Below are positions 11,709 through 23,652 of a DNA stretch of 64,000 nt, piece after piece. The stretch spans positions 41,803,715 through 41,867,714 of the forward strand of contig OU452200.1 of NCBI GenBank assembly GCA_911728435.2, in the 5' to 3' direction. How positions within the stretch are numbered: position 1 is the stretch's first letter; every line of letters begins with the position of its first letter. Both the position numbers and the translations under genes were made by a program. The notes beneath the pieces are model-generated. The model saw only the letters and a list, made by a program, of their open reading frames with translations, searched no databases and had not been told where the DNA came from. The DNA comes from Apoderus coryli (lineage: Eukaryota; Arthropoda; Insecta; Coleoptera; Attelabidae).

Positions 11709-14700
11709 AGAATTCTGACTTTCTTTTCAGAATTCCATTAAAAAAAAACTCATTATCAATCTGGCTTTTTTACAGAAATCTGTAAAAAAAAATTCAGAAT
11801 TTTTTATCATTCTGCCTTTTTTACAGAATTCTGTAAAAAAACTCGGAATTTTTTATCATTCTGGCTTTTTTACAGAATTCGGAAAAAAAAACTCGTAATT
11901 TTTTATTACTCTCATAATTATCTAAAAAAAACAGGATTTTGTATCATTTTGACTTTTTTGACAGAATTCTCTAAAAATAACTCGGAATTTTTTATCATTC
12001 TGAATTTTTTTACATCATTATCTCAAAAATTTCATGATTTTGTATCATTTTGATTTTTTACAGAATTCTGTAAAAAAAACTCGAAATTTTTTATCACTCT
12101 CATAATTATCCAGAAAAAACCGGAATTTTGTATCATTTTGACTTTTTTGACGGAATTCTCTAAGAAAAACTCGGAATTTTCTATCATTCTGACTTTTTTT
12201 ACATAATTATCTTAAAAAAACTTGGGATTTTATATTATTTTAACTTTTTTTTACAAAATTCTCTAAAAAAAACCTCGGAAAATTTTATCATTCTGACTTT
12301 TTTACAAAAATCCTTAAAAAAACTCGGAATTTTTTATCACTCTCATAATTATCTAAAAAAACCAAAATTTTGTATCATTTTGACTTTTTTGACAGAATTC
12401 TCTAAAAAAAACTCGGAAGTTTTTTATCAATCTGGCTTTTTTACAGAATTCTGTAAAAAAAAGTCAGAAGTTTTTATCATTCTGGCTTTTTTACAGAATT
12501 CCGTAAAAAAACTCGGAATTTTTTATCATTCTAAATTTTTTTACATCATTATCTCAAAAAACTCGTGATTTTGTATCATTTAGATTTTTTACAGAATTCT
12601 GTAAAAAAACTCGAAATTTTTTATGACTCATAATTATCCAGAAAAAACCGGGATTTTGTATCATTTTGACTTTTTTGACAGAATTCTCTAACAAAAACTC
12701 GGAATTTTCTATCATTCTGAGTTTTTTTACATAATTATCTCATAAAACTTGGAATTTTGCATTATTTTGACTTTTTTTTACAAAATTCTCTACAAAAACC
12801 TCGGAAATTTTTATCATTCTGACTTTTTTACAAAATTCTGTGGAAAAAACTGGGAATTTTTTATCATTCTGGCTTTTTTTACAGAAATCCGTAAAAAAAC
12901 TCGGAATTTTTTATCACTCTCATAATTATCTAAAAAAAACAGAATTTTGTATCATTTTGACTTTTTTGAGAGAATTCTCTAAAAAAAACTCGGAATGTTT
13001 TTATCATTCTGGCTTTTTTCCAAAATTCCGTAAAAAAACTCGGGATTTTTTATCATTATACATACATCATTATATTAAAAAACTCCTGATTTTGTATCAT
13101 TTTGATTTTTTACAGAATTCTGTAAAAAAACTCGAAATTTTTTATGACTCTCATAATTATCCAGAAAAAACCGGGATTTTGTATCATTTTGACTTTTTTG
13201 ACAGAATTCTCTAAGAAAAACTCGGAATTTTCTATCATTCTGACTTTTTTTACATAATTATCTCATAAAACTTGGAATTTTGCATTATTTTGACTTTTTT
13301 TTTACAAAATTCTCTACAAAAACCTCGGAAATTTTTATCATTCTGACTTTTTTACAAAATTCTGTGGAAAAAACTGGGAATTTTTTATCATTCTGGCTTT
13401 TTTTACAGAAATCCGTAAAAAAACTCGGAATTTTTTATCACTCTCATAATTATCTAAAAAAACCAGAATTTTGTATCATTTTGACTTTTTTGAGAGAATT
13501 CTCTAAAAAAAACTCGGAATGTTTTTATCATTCTGGCTTTTTTCCAAAATTCCGTAAAAAAACTCGGGATTTTTTATCATTATACATACATCATTATATT
13601 AAAAAACTCCTGATTTTGTATCATTTTGATTTTTTACAGAATTCTGTAAAAAAACTCGGAAGTTTTTTATCACTCTCATGATTATCTAAAAAAAACCGGA
13701 ATTTTGTATCATTTTGACTTTTTTGACAGAATTCTCTAAGAAAAACTCGGAATTTTCTATCATTCTGACTTTTTTTACATAATTATCTTAAAAAAACTTG
13801 GGATTTTATATTATTTTGACTTTTTTTTACAAAATTCTCTAAAAAAAACTTCGGAAAATTTTATCATTCTGACTTTTTTACAAAAATCCTTAAAAAAACT
13901 CGGAATTTTTTATCACTCTCATAATTATCTAAAAAAACCAAAATTTTGTATCATTTTCACTTTTTTGACAGAATTCTCTAAAAAAAACTCGGAATTTTTT
14001 ATCAATCTGGCTTTTTTACCGAATTCTGTAAAAAAAAAGTCAGAAGTTTTTATCATTCTGGCTTTTTTACAGAATTCCGTAAAAAAACTCGAAATTTTTT
14101 ATCATTCTAAATTTTTTTACATCATTATCTCAAAAAACTCGTGATTTTGTATCATTTAGATTTTTACAGAATTCTGTAAAAAAACTCGAAATTTTTTATG
14201 ACTCTCATAATTATCCAGAAAAAACCGGGATTTTGTATCATTTTGACTTTTTTGACAGAATTCTCTAAGAAAAACGCGGAATTTTCTATCATTCTGACTT
14301 TTTTTACATAATTATCTCATAAAACTTGGAATTTTGCATTATTTTGACTTTTTTTTACAAAATTCTCTACAAAAACCTCGGAAATTTTTATCATTCTGAC
14401 TTTTTTACAAAATTCTGTGGAAAAAACTGGGAATTTTTTATCATTCTGGCTTTTTTTACAGAAATCCGTAAAAAAACTCGGAATTTTTTATCACTCTCAT
14501 AATTATCTAAAAAAAACAGAATTTTGTATCATTTTGACTTTTTTGAGAGAATTCTCTAAAAAAAACTCGGAATGTTTTTATCATTCTGGCTTTTTTCCAA
14601 AATTCCGTAAAAAAACTCGGGATTTTTTATCATTATACATACATCATTATATTAAAAAACTCCTGATTTTGTATCATTTTGATTTTTTACAGAATTCTGT

Positions 14701-17700
14701 AAAAAAACTCGAAATTTTTTATGACTCTCATAATTATCCAGAAAAAACCGGGATTTTGTATCATTTTGACTTTTTTGACAGAATTCTCTAAGAAAAACTC
14801 GGAATTTTCTATCATTCTGACTTTTTTTACATAATTATCTCATAAAACTTGGAATTTTGCATTATTTTGACTTTTTTTTACAAAATTCTCTACAAAAACC
14901 TCGGAAATTTTTATCATTCTGACTTTTTTACAAAATTCTGTGGAAAAAACTGGGAATTTTTTATCATTCTGGCTTTTTTTACAGAAATCCGTAAAAAAAC
15001 TCGGAATTTTTTATCACTCTCATAATTATCTAAAAAAAACAGAATTTTGTATCATTTTGACTTTTTTGAGAGAATTCTCTAAAAAAAACTCGGAATGTTT
15101 TTATCATTCTGGCTTTTTTCCAAAACTCCGTAAAAAAACTCGGGATTTTTTATCATTATACATACATCATTATATTAAAAAACTCCTGATTTTGTATCAT
15201 TTTGATTTTTTACAGAATTCTGTAAAAAAACTCGAAATTTTTTATCACTCTCATAATTATCCAGAAAAAACCGGAATTTTGTATCATTTTGACTTTTTTG
15301 ACAGAATTCTCTAAGAAAAACTCGGAATTTTCTATCATTCTGACTTTTTTTACATAATTATCTTAAAAAAACTTGGGATTTTATATTATTTTGACTTTTT
15401 TTTTACAAAATTCTCTAAAAAAAACCTCGGAAAATTTTATCATTCTGACTTTTTTACAGAAATCCTTAAAAAAACTCGGAATTTTTTATCACTCTCATAA
15501 TTATCTAAAAAAACCAAAATTTTGTATCATTTTGACTTTTTTGACAGAATTCTCTAAAAAAAACTCGGAAGTTTTTTATCAATCTGGCTTTTTTACAGAA
15601 TTCTGTAAAAAAAAGTCAGAAGTTTTTATCATTCTGTCTTTTTTACAGAATTCCGTAAAAAAACTCGGAATTTTTTATCATTCTAAATTTTTTTACATCA
15701 TTATCTCAAAAAACTCGTGATTTTGTATCATTTAGATTTTTACAGAATTCTGTAAAAAAACTCGAAATTTTTTATCACTCTCATAATTATCCAGAAAAAA
15801 CCGGAATTTTGTATCATTTTGACTTTTTTGACAGAATTCTCTAAGAAAAACTCGGAATTTTCTATCATTCTGACTTTTTTTACATAATTATCTTAAAAAA
15901 ACTTGGGATTTTATATTATTTTGACTTTTTTTTACAAAATTCTCTAAAAAAAACCTCGGAAAATTTTATCATTCTGACTTTTTTACAGAAATCCTTAAAA
16001 AAACTCGGAATTTTTTATCATTCTCATAATTATCTAAAAAAACCAAAATTTTGTATCATTTTGACTTTTTTGACAGAATTCTCTAAAAAAAACTCGGAAG
16101 TTTTTTATCAATCTGGCTTTTTTACAGAATTCTGTAAAAAAAAGTCAGAAGTTTTTATCATTCTGTCTTTTTTACAGAATTCCGTAAAAAAACTCGGAAT
16201 TTTTTATCATTCTAAATTTTTTTACATCATTATCTCAAAAAACTCGTGATTTTGTATCATTTAGATTTTTACAGAATTCTGTAAAAAAACTCGAAATTTT
16301 TTATCACTCTCATAATTATCCAGAAAAAACCGGAATTTTGTATCATTTTGACTTTTTTGACAGAATTCTCTAAGAAAAACTCGGAATTTTCTATCATTCT
16401 GACTTTTTTTACATAATTATCTTAAAAAAACTTGGGATTTTATATTATTTTGACTTTTTTTTACAAAATTCTCTAAAAAAAACCTCGGAAAATTTTATCA
16501 TTCTGACTTTTTTACAGAAATCCTTAAAAAAACTCGGAATTTTTTATCATTCTCATAATTATCTAAAAAAACCAAAATTTTGTATCATTTTGACTTTTTT
16601 GACAGAATTCTCTAAAAAAAACTCGGAAGTTTTTTATCAATCTGGCTTTTTTACAGAATTCTGTAAAAAAAAGTCAGAAGTTTTTATCATTCTGTCTTTT
16701 TTACAGAATTCCGTAAAAAAACTCGGAATTTTTTATCATTCTAAATTTTTTTACATCATTATCTCAAAAAACTCGTGATTTTGTATCATTTAGATTTTTT
16801 ACAGAATTCTGTAAAAAAACTCGAAATTTTTTATGACTCTCATAATTATCCAGAAAAAACCGGGATTTTGTATCATTTTGACTTTTTTGACAGAATTCTT
16901 TAAGAAAAACTCGGAATTTTCTATCATTCTGACTTTTTTTACATAATTATCTCATAAAACTTGGAATTTTGCATTATTTTGACTTTTTTTTACAAAATTC
17001 TCTACAAAAACCTCGGAAATTTTTATCATTCTGACTTTTTTACAAAATTCTGTGGAAAAAACTGGGAATTTTTTATCATTCTGGCTTTTTTTACAGAAAT
17101 CCGTAAAAAAACTCGGAATTTTTTATCACTCTCATAATTATCTAAAAAAACCAGAATTTTGTATCATTTTGACTTTTTTTGAGAGAATTCTCTAAAAAAA
17201 ACTTGGAATGTTTTTATCATTCTGGCTTTTTTCCAAAATTCCGTAAAAAAACTCGGGATTTTTTATCATTATACATACATCATTATATTAAAAAACTCCT
17301 GATTTTGTATCATTTTGATTTTTTACAGAATTCTGTAAAAAAACTCGAAATTTTTTATCACTCTCATAATTATCCAGAAAAAACCGGAATTTTGTATCAT
17401 TTTGACTTTTTTGACAGAATTCTCTAAGAAAAACTCGGAATTTTCTATCATTCTGACTTTTTTTACATAATTATCTTAAAAAAACTTGGGATTTTATATT
17501 ATTTTGACTTTTTTTTACAAAATTCTCTAAAAAAAACCTCGGAAAATTTTATCATTCTGACTTTTTTACAGAAATCCTTAAAAAAACTCGGAATTTTTTA
17601 TCACTCTCATAATTATCTAAAAAAAACAAAATTTTGCATCATTTTGACTTTTTTGACAGAATTCTCTAAAAAAAAAGTCAGAAGTTTTTATCATTCTGGC

Positions 17701-18930
17701 TTTTTTACAGAATTCCGTAAAAAAACTCGGAATTTTTTATCATTCTAAATTTTTTTACATCATTATCTCAAAAAACTCGTGATTTTGTATCATTTAGATT
17801 TTTTACAGAATTCTGTAAAAAAACTCGAAATTTTTTATGACTCTCATAATTATCCAGAAAAAACCGGGATTTTGTATCATTTTGACTTTTTTGACAGATT
17901 TCTCTAAGAAAAACTCGGAATTTTCTATCATTCTGACTTTTTTTACATAATTATCTCATAAAACTTGGAATTTTGCATTATTTTGACTTTTTTTTACAAA
18001 ATTCTCTACAAAAACCTCGGAAATTTTTATCATTCTGACTTTTTTACAAAATTCTGTGGAAAAAACTGGGAATTTTTTATCATTCTGGCTTTTTTTACAG
18101 AAATCCGTAAAAAAAACCAGAATTTTGTATCATTTTGACTTTTTTGAGAGAATTCGCTAAAAAAAACTCGGAATGTTTTTATCATTCTGGCTTTTTTCCA
18201 AAATTCCGTAAAAAAACTCGGGATTTTTTATCATTATACATAAATCATTATATTAAAAAACTCCTGATTTTGTATCATTTTGATTTTTTACAGAATTCTG
18301 TAAAAAAACTCGGAAGTTTTTTATCACTCTCATGATTATCTAAAAAAAACCGGAATTTTGTATCATTCTGACTTTTTTTACATAATTATCTTATAAAAAC
18401 TTGGGAGTTTGCATTATTTTGCCTTTTTTTTACAAAATTCTCTAAAAAAATCTCGGAATTTTTTATCATTCTGACTTTTTTACATATAATTATCTAAAAA
18501 AACTTGGGATTTTGTATCATTTTGACTCTGTTTACAGAATTCTGTAATTAAACTAGGAATTTTTTATGATTTTCTGACTTTTTTTGCAGAATTAACTTTT
18601 TTATTACTGACTTTTTTTAAATAATTATCTCAGGATTTTGTATCATTTTGACTTTTTTTGACAAAATTCTTTAAAAAAACCACGGAATTTTTTATCATTC
18701 TGACTTATTTTACATAATTATCTAAAAAACTTGGAATTTTGTATCATTTTGATTTTTTTACAGAATTCTGTAAAAAAACTCGGATTTTTTGTAATTCTGA
18801 CTTTTTTACAGAATTTTCTAAAAAAACTCGTAATTTTATAAGTATCATTCTCACGTTTTTTACAGAATTCTCTAAAAAAAACTTGGATTTTTTTTATCAT
18901 TCTGACTTCTTTTACAGAATTCTGTATTTT
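11709..18930 (+). repeat. 7.2-kb satellite array with 523/529-bp higher-order units
   Basis: The array is built from 35-53-bp monomers of the form T-run, ACAGAATTCTGT, A-run, CTCGGAATTTTTTATCATTCTGAC. About eleven monomer variants make one higher-order unit. Unit type A (marked by GTGGAAAAAACTGGG) begins at 12840, 13364, 14417, 14940, 17052 and 18056. Type B begins at 15532, 16061 and 16590, exactly 529 apart. A-to-A spacing is 523-524. Most monomers contain an EcoRI site (GAATTC) at the centre of a near-perfect palindrome. The outer monomers (11.7-12.3 kb and after 18.36 kb) are more diverged than the middle, as expected when unequal exchange homogenises the interior. Open frames inside it arise only from the base composition. 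Confidence 0.95.
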
Positions 18931-18939
18931 TCCGACCAG

Positions 18940-20450
18940 AAACCATGAACCAAAACCAATATTATTAATTACTTTCCTTACACTTTTCCTATTGTTTGAT
19001 AATTTTCACGCAAAAATACATAGCATTCGATAAAAATCTCAATTCCTGATGTAACTAATCATAAAATAGTAAAATCATTGTTTTCATCGTTTTTAAATAT
19101 TTCCTAAACAGTTGATGTTGTTAAACGTCGAATATTATTACGTCATTCTGAAGTCATCTCTTTTACTTTGCACATTTACTCATTTTGTTGCATTGTAGCC
19201 AGTAGCGTAGTTTTAATTTTTTTAATTAATAATATACAATTTTTATGTACTTACAGCGTCATTCATTATATTTTGAGCGGATATTATGGATGATAGAATT
19301 TAAAAAACAAATTTATATTTCTATAATCGTCAACAAAAGAAGGTTTATAGGTTGACACTTATCGATAAAGATCTTTATTTATTATTAAAACACCTATTTT
19401 AGAAAGTTCTAAAAGGGCGAACGGCATATGACTTTCTAAACAATAATGATATCAGTCAAATTGTGGTTGTAGTTATCAATTTATTAAATCAACACTTCTT
19501 TTCAACATAGATTACTTTAGAAAGAATTTCTAACAACCAAACAAGCTCTGGGCCAATCTCTACGTCCCTCCGATTTGTTGCGCATGCGCAGGGAGCTATT
19601 AATATAGAAACTTCTTTTGTATCTACAGATAAATTTAATTTTTGTACGACTTGATGTTGTTCATTGTTTACGAAATCTGTTTTTACGTCGCGTCGGTAGG
19701 TTGTATGTACTGGTTACTAAGGTTGAACGGTAAGTAGAGTTAGCCGTTTATTTATACAAAAACTGAACCAAAAAGGCACACTGGTACAAATAATAAACAT
19801 TTTTCCTCGGTCGGTAAAATGTGCTTACCCGTTCTTGTTACTTAATTTTTGCAGTTTTACCGCGCATAAGCATAAATCACCAAAGAAAATATAAGTACGC
19901 TACTGAACAATAAGTGAATGCATAAAATCCCCATGCATAATCACTTAACGATTATTGTTTATATTAAATTATTGCCTTTCAAATGTCTTGTTCTATGTTT
20001 TACATTGTATTTTGAATACACACGTTCTGTGAACACCAGTAGTTAGCGGTTTTCTTTTGCCACATTTCTAGCTTAGTGCGAACCGGATTCGTGGTTATTA
20101 TTTTATTTTTGTAAAACATACCAATTGGATTAAAAAGTGTTGTTTAGGTAAGTTTCTACTTGTACTAGTTTACTAATTAGCTGCAAAAATTGTTATGCAC
20201 TAACGAGTGTAACATAATTTTACAATAATGGGATAAAGGGTAAAGTAGTAGGGTATTGACATGTTTATTTTCATGATTTTATTATTATCATTTATAATTT
20301 ATTTAAATTCTATTAATGAGTCAAGTTTTTAGACAATCTCTAATACGCCAGACAGTTTTAATAGGTCATTAATAATATACTAATAACAATAAAATGAAAA
20401 TACAGGGTTGCTTATTTAAACGTTGTCGATTTCATGGATTTAAAAATAAA
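18940..20450. other. Spacer with promoter-like stretch, no coding exon recognised
   Basis: Apart from the possible regulatory segment at 19.54-20.15 kb, nothing could be identified here. Two GTAAG sites (19729 and 20147) could be donors of noncoding exons. Confidence 0.35.
19579..19590. promoter_or_regulatory. NRF-1/Ewg-type palindromic site
   Basis: TGCGCATGCGCA is an exact fit to the YGCGCAYGCGCR consensus bound by NRF-1 (Ewg in flies), which is common in proximal promoters. It stands in a locally GC-richer stretch. A strong donor (TTTAG|GTAAGTTT) lies 560 bp downstream. That this is a host promoter is an inference. Confidence 0.4.
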
Positions 20451-20509
20451 TTTATGTCGCTCTGTTATGGGAATCTCTTGGTGCACTAAACTAGTGGACG
20501 TCAGCTTCA

Positions 20510-20690
20510 GATCGTAATGAACCGCTGCTTTCGATCCCTAGATCGGTGGTTGCATCGTTTATTTCCGACAGGCAGTTTGTCTTGCGAGTTGGGAACTCCT
20601 ACACAGACGTTGTCTGCGTGATTAGTGGTGTCCTGCATCAGGGCTCCATTCTTGAACCCTACTTATTTGTGAATATTAATTGTTTACTAA
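20510..20690 (+). pseudogene. Jockey-type RT fragment, left half
   Basis: The frame reads SDRQFVLRVGNSYTDVVCV, then ISGVLHQGSILEPYLFVNIN. This corresponds to the jockey block with SGVPQGS.LGPLLF. Similarity stops near 20690 and the next RT blocks (AYAYDT, LPDDLDIISQWCELN) resume at 24224. The two pieces appear to be one RT split by later insertions. Confidence 0.7.
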
Positions 20691-21053
20691 TTTATGTGAG
20701 TTGAGTTGATCTATTGTATTGTTATAAATTGCATATTCATTCAGCGCAGGCATGTACTCCTGTACGTATTTTATTTTCAAAGTATTTATTATAAGAGTAC
20801 ACATTCCATTTAGCTCTATCAACGTTAAACTTGAAACACATTAATATCAATTGGAGTTGCACAATTCTGTCTAGCATAGTAGGTATTACTGCAGCAATAC
20901 ATTAATGTGTGAAACAAAGATGGAAAGTGAAGCAGTGCCTCTTCATGCGTTTTTAGATATACAGCAAATTGAGTGACAGCAACAAAACATCCACGTCTGT
21001 CTTATACCCCTTCATTTACTACTTAGTGTTCTCTCGCTTTGATCTATTGATTA
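20690..21053. other. Unassigned sequence left of the CACAGG transposon
   Basis: No gene. It should contain the left end of the hAT element whose right end is at 24223, but no CAGTGGCGG-type terminus was found. Confidence 0.3.
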
Positions 21054-23465
21054 CACAGGCCAACACACATTTTGGTGCCTGCGATTTTTTAACTGTTCCT
21101 GAGTAATTTTTGGATGCAGAATGTAAAAAGGTTCTCAGATTTTGTCTATCAGATCTAGTTTTTGAGATTTTTTAAAAAATTGTGTATATAATTTACGTTA
21201 TAACTGTTATAATATATAATATTACTATTGACAGTTAAAAAAAACAAAGACACATGGATTTAAGTATTTATTGCAAAAACTTAATTTACATAATTACATT
21301 AGTCACTAATCACATAAAAATTTTCTTTTATACGATTTTCTAGAATGGAGTTTACTAGGGCAGTCTCGCTGAAGGCTCCAGCAGTAGTCCGCCATCATGT
21401 GGCTATCCCATCGTCCTTGATAACGATCTTCCATAGTTTTAATATCCTGGTGGAATCTTTCCCCCTGTTCTTCACTACAATCACCTAAGTTTTCTGGAAA
21501 ACGATCTAGGTGGCTGTGGAGGTAGTGAACTTTTATACTCATGTTACAGCCGAGAATATTAAAATTTGAAAGCATAGTTTCCACTAATTCTACGTAATTG
21601 TCTGCTTTATGATTGCCAAGAAAATTTTGTACTACTTGAACAAATGAACTCCAAGCGTTAGATTCAGTCTCGTTCATTGATGTGGTGAATTGTGGATCTT
21701 TAACAAGTTGCCTTATTTGAGGACCATCAAATATACCAGCTTTTAGTTTTTCCGTGCTAATGCCAGGAAATTTACGTGACAAATACCCAAAACAATTTCC
21801 ATCTCGATTTAAGGCCTTCACAAATTGCTTCATTAGGCCTAGCTTGATATGCAAGGGCGGAAGTAAGATTTTTTCTCTTGAAACCAAAGGTTCGTTGATC
21901 ACGTTTTGTATTCCTTGAATCATGACATCTCTTGAAGGCCAATTTTTGTTAACCCAGTGCTCATTTTTAGCTCTGCTGTCCCAAAGGCACAAAAAACAAG
22001 GATATTTTGTATAACCACTCTGCTGTCCAAGGAGGAAGTTAATCATTTTTAAATCAACACAAATTGACCACTGATGTTCTTCGTATTTAATTTTTCTCAA
22101 AACTAATGCTATTGTTTCATATTCTTCCTTCATGGTAGTAGAATGACCAATAGGAATTGAGCCATATTTGTTACCGTTATGTAAAAGAACACATTTTAAA
22201 CTACGTTTTGAACTGTCAATAAAAAGGCGCCAATCATCTGGAGTGTATTCAGGCAAACCCATTTTTTCTAAGAGCCCTTTTATATTGTTACAGAATACCA
22301 AGTCATTTTCCTGAGTGAAAAAAGGCAGCAGATCCTTATCTCTTTTACGATAAAATGTAATATTAGTACCTCGACAAAGTAGATTTTTTTCTTTTAATCT
22401 GGATGCAAGTAATTCAGCGGATTCCTTTGAGAGATTCAGGTCTCTTATAAGATCGTTTAGTTCTTCTTGATTGAAACACTGCGGAGTTGCTAAATCTGCT
22501 TCAAAATCGCTGTCGTTTTCTGATTGAATTCTTTTAACTTCGTCAGACGTTGATGTTTCTGTATCATCTTCTGTCAGTTTGGGTAGACTGCTGAATGATG
22601 GAACGGGTATTTCTTCCGAATGCACTACAGGCCTTCTTGCAGAATCTAGATCAGGATATGTCCATTTGTGTCTATTGTTTCTATTTATGCCTTTAATATT
22701 AACGAGACAAAAATAGCAGTCGTCATGATGGTTCCGCGGTTCTCTCCAAACCATTGGTACACCAAACTTTAGGCACTTCCTCTTTCCAGTTGTCCACTGT
22801 CGCAAATGTTCAACACATGTTTTACATATGAAATGTGGGGCCCAAGATTTATCTTGATCTCCTAAATGAACGCCAAAATAGGCAAGATAAGCTCTTTTCA
22901 CAAAGTCAGAAATCCTTTTTCTGCTCTCTTTCAAAGTGTATTCACCACACACATAACAAAAAACATCGGGATGATTTACACAGGTACGTCTGCTTGTGGA
23001 TGCCATTGTTTCAGTTTAGTGTCTTGATACTACAAAACGACCAAAATTTACACAAAATGATAGCACAACTTTACTTGGGAAAACTCAGTAATATACTAAA
23101 TCAAGTACAGCCAAGCAGGTATAGAAGGATCGGGTCATAGGCAATTACAGGTATAAAAGTAAGTAAGAGCATTGTATTGAGTAGTTCCTAGTATAGGAAC
23201 ATTGGGTCAGGGACAATTCCAGGTATCCATTTGGCTAATTAGATTCTGGGAAATTCCTATTTTGACGATTAAGTACATATTTATCTCTTTATTTGTTGTC
23301 CTTTATCAGAAAAAAATATATCATTTAACCTGTAACGTGTATCTCAAAAACTAGAGCTGATAGAAAAAATCTGGTGGCATTTTTGGAATCAGCACATTAA
23401 AAACATCTAAAATCAGATGTTAGATTTCTGGCACCAAATTTTTTTTTTCATTTTGTTGGCCTGTG
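21054..23465 (-). mobile_element. DNA transposon with CACAGGCCAAC termini and TTA target duplication
   Basis: 21054 starts CACAGGCCAACA and 23465 ends with its reverse complement. Both are flanked by TTA (21051-21053 and 23466-23468), a candidate 3-bp target duplication. A second, inner inverted block (21136-21168 versus 23341-23373, sharing CTATCAG and CTAGTTTTTGAGAT) shows the termini are long, about 115 bp. Between them lies one uninterrupted 566-codon gene on the minus strand, with AATAAA downstream of its stop (near 21268). The element therefore looks complete. Confidence 0.8.
21306..23006 (-). CDS. Intact 566-aa transposase-like protein, N-terminal zinc cluster plus D-D-CxxC-HxxxxH-E core
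   Basis: The ORF is uninterrupted from ATG at 23006. The N-terminus has a cysteine cluster (C9, C17, C20, C61, C64, C78, C97, C100), probably a DNA-binding zinc module, followed by an acidic linker (about 130-175). The second half has the order expected of an RNase H-like recombinase: D264 in LFIDSS, D318 in ICVDLK, CxxC at 337-340, H386, HxxxxH at 494-499, and E512/E513/E516. D318 to C337 is 19 residues and the histidines are four apart. RAG1 has the same spacing (D708, C727, C730, H937, H942, E962). It lies between terminal inverted repeats, so its likely role is to cut and join them. I recall closely related uncharacterised, multi-copy proteins in arthropods but cannot name the superfamily. 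A domesticated gene is less likely given the termini. Confidence 0.75.
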   Translation of the reverse strand: MASTSRRTCVNHPDVFCYVCGEYTLKESRKRISDFVKRAYLAYFGVHLGDQDKSWAPHFICKTCVEHLRQWTTGKRKCLKFGVPMVWREPRNHHDDCYFCLVNIKGINRNNRHKWTYPDLDSARRPVVHSEEIPVPSFSSLPKLTEDDTETSTSDEVKRIQSENDSDFEADLATPQCFNQEELNDLIRDLNLSKESAELLASRLKEKNLLCRGTNITFYRKRDKDLLPFFTQENDLVFCNNIKGLLEKMGLPEYTPDDWRLFIDSSKRSLKCVLLHNGNKYGSIPIGHSTTMKEEYETIALVLRKIKYEEHQWSICVDLKMINFLLGQQSGYTKYPCFLCLWDSRAKNEHWVNKNWPSRDVMIQGIQNVINEPLVSREKILLPPLHIKLGLMKQFVKALNRDGNCFGYLSRKFPGISTEKLKAGIFDGPQIRQLVKDPQFTTSMNETESNAWSSFVQVVQNFLGNHKADNYVELVETMLSNFNILGCNMSIKVHYLHSHLDRFPENLGDCSEEQGERFHQDIKTMEDRYQGRWDSHMMADYCWSLQRDCPSKLHSRKSYKRKFLCD

Positions 23466-23469
23466 TTAT

Positions 23470-23640
23470 ACATTATCTTTGATCTTTGTTCAATTCATCT
23501 TTCTGTTTTCTTTTGCTTTCTTATGTTTTAATTATAATATTATTGTAGGTACCTACCTATTTTGTAAATTATTATTTCTTTCTGGTTTTTCTTTAAAATA
23601 ATCATAATAAATTAAGGGACACTAGGGACACGCAATAAAT
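23470..23640. other. 5' leader of hAT copy 2
   Basis: AT-rich. Probably the untranslated leader of the hAT copy that follows, since no other boundary is seen before its ATG at 23653. Confidence 0.4.
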
Positions 23641-23652
23641 AAGTGATAGTGA

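Noticed and set aside
11709..18930. CRISPR-like appearance of regular repeats
   Set aside because: Repeats are contiguous monomers without unique spacers, in a eukaryotic genome.
12380..18948. Many open frames of 60-133 codons with FxxxFSKK-type repeats inside the satellite
   Set aside because: They follow the tandem monomers exactly, have low complexity, appear in both orientations and lack any start context. They are by-products of A/T runs without stops.
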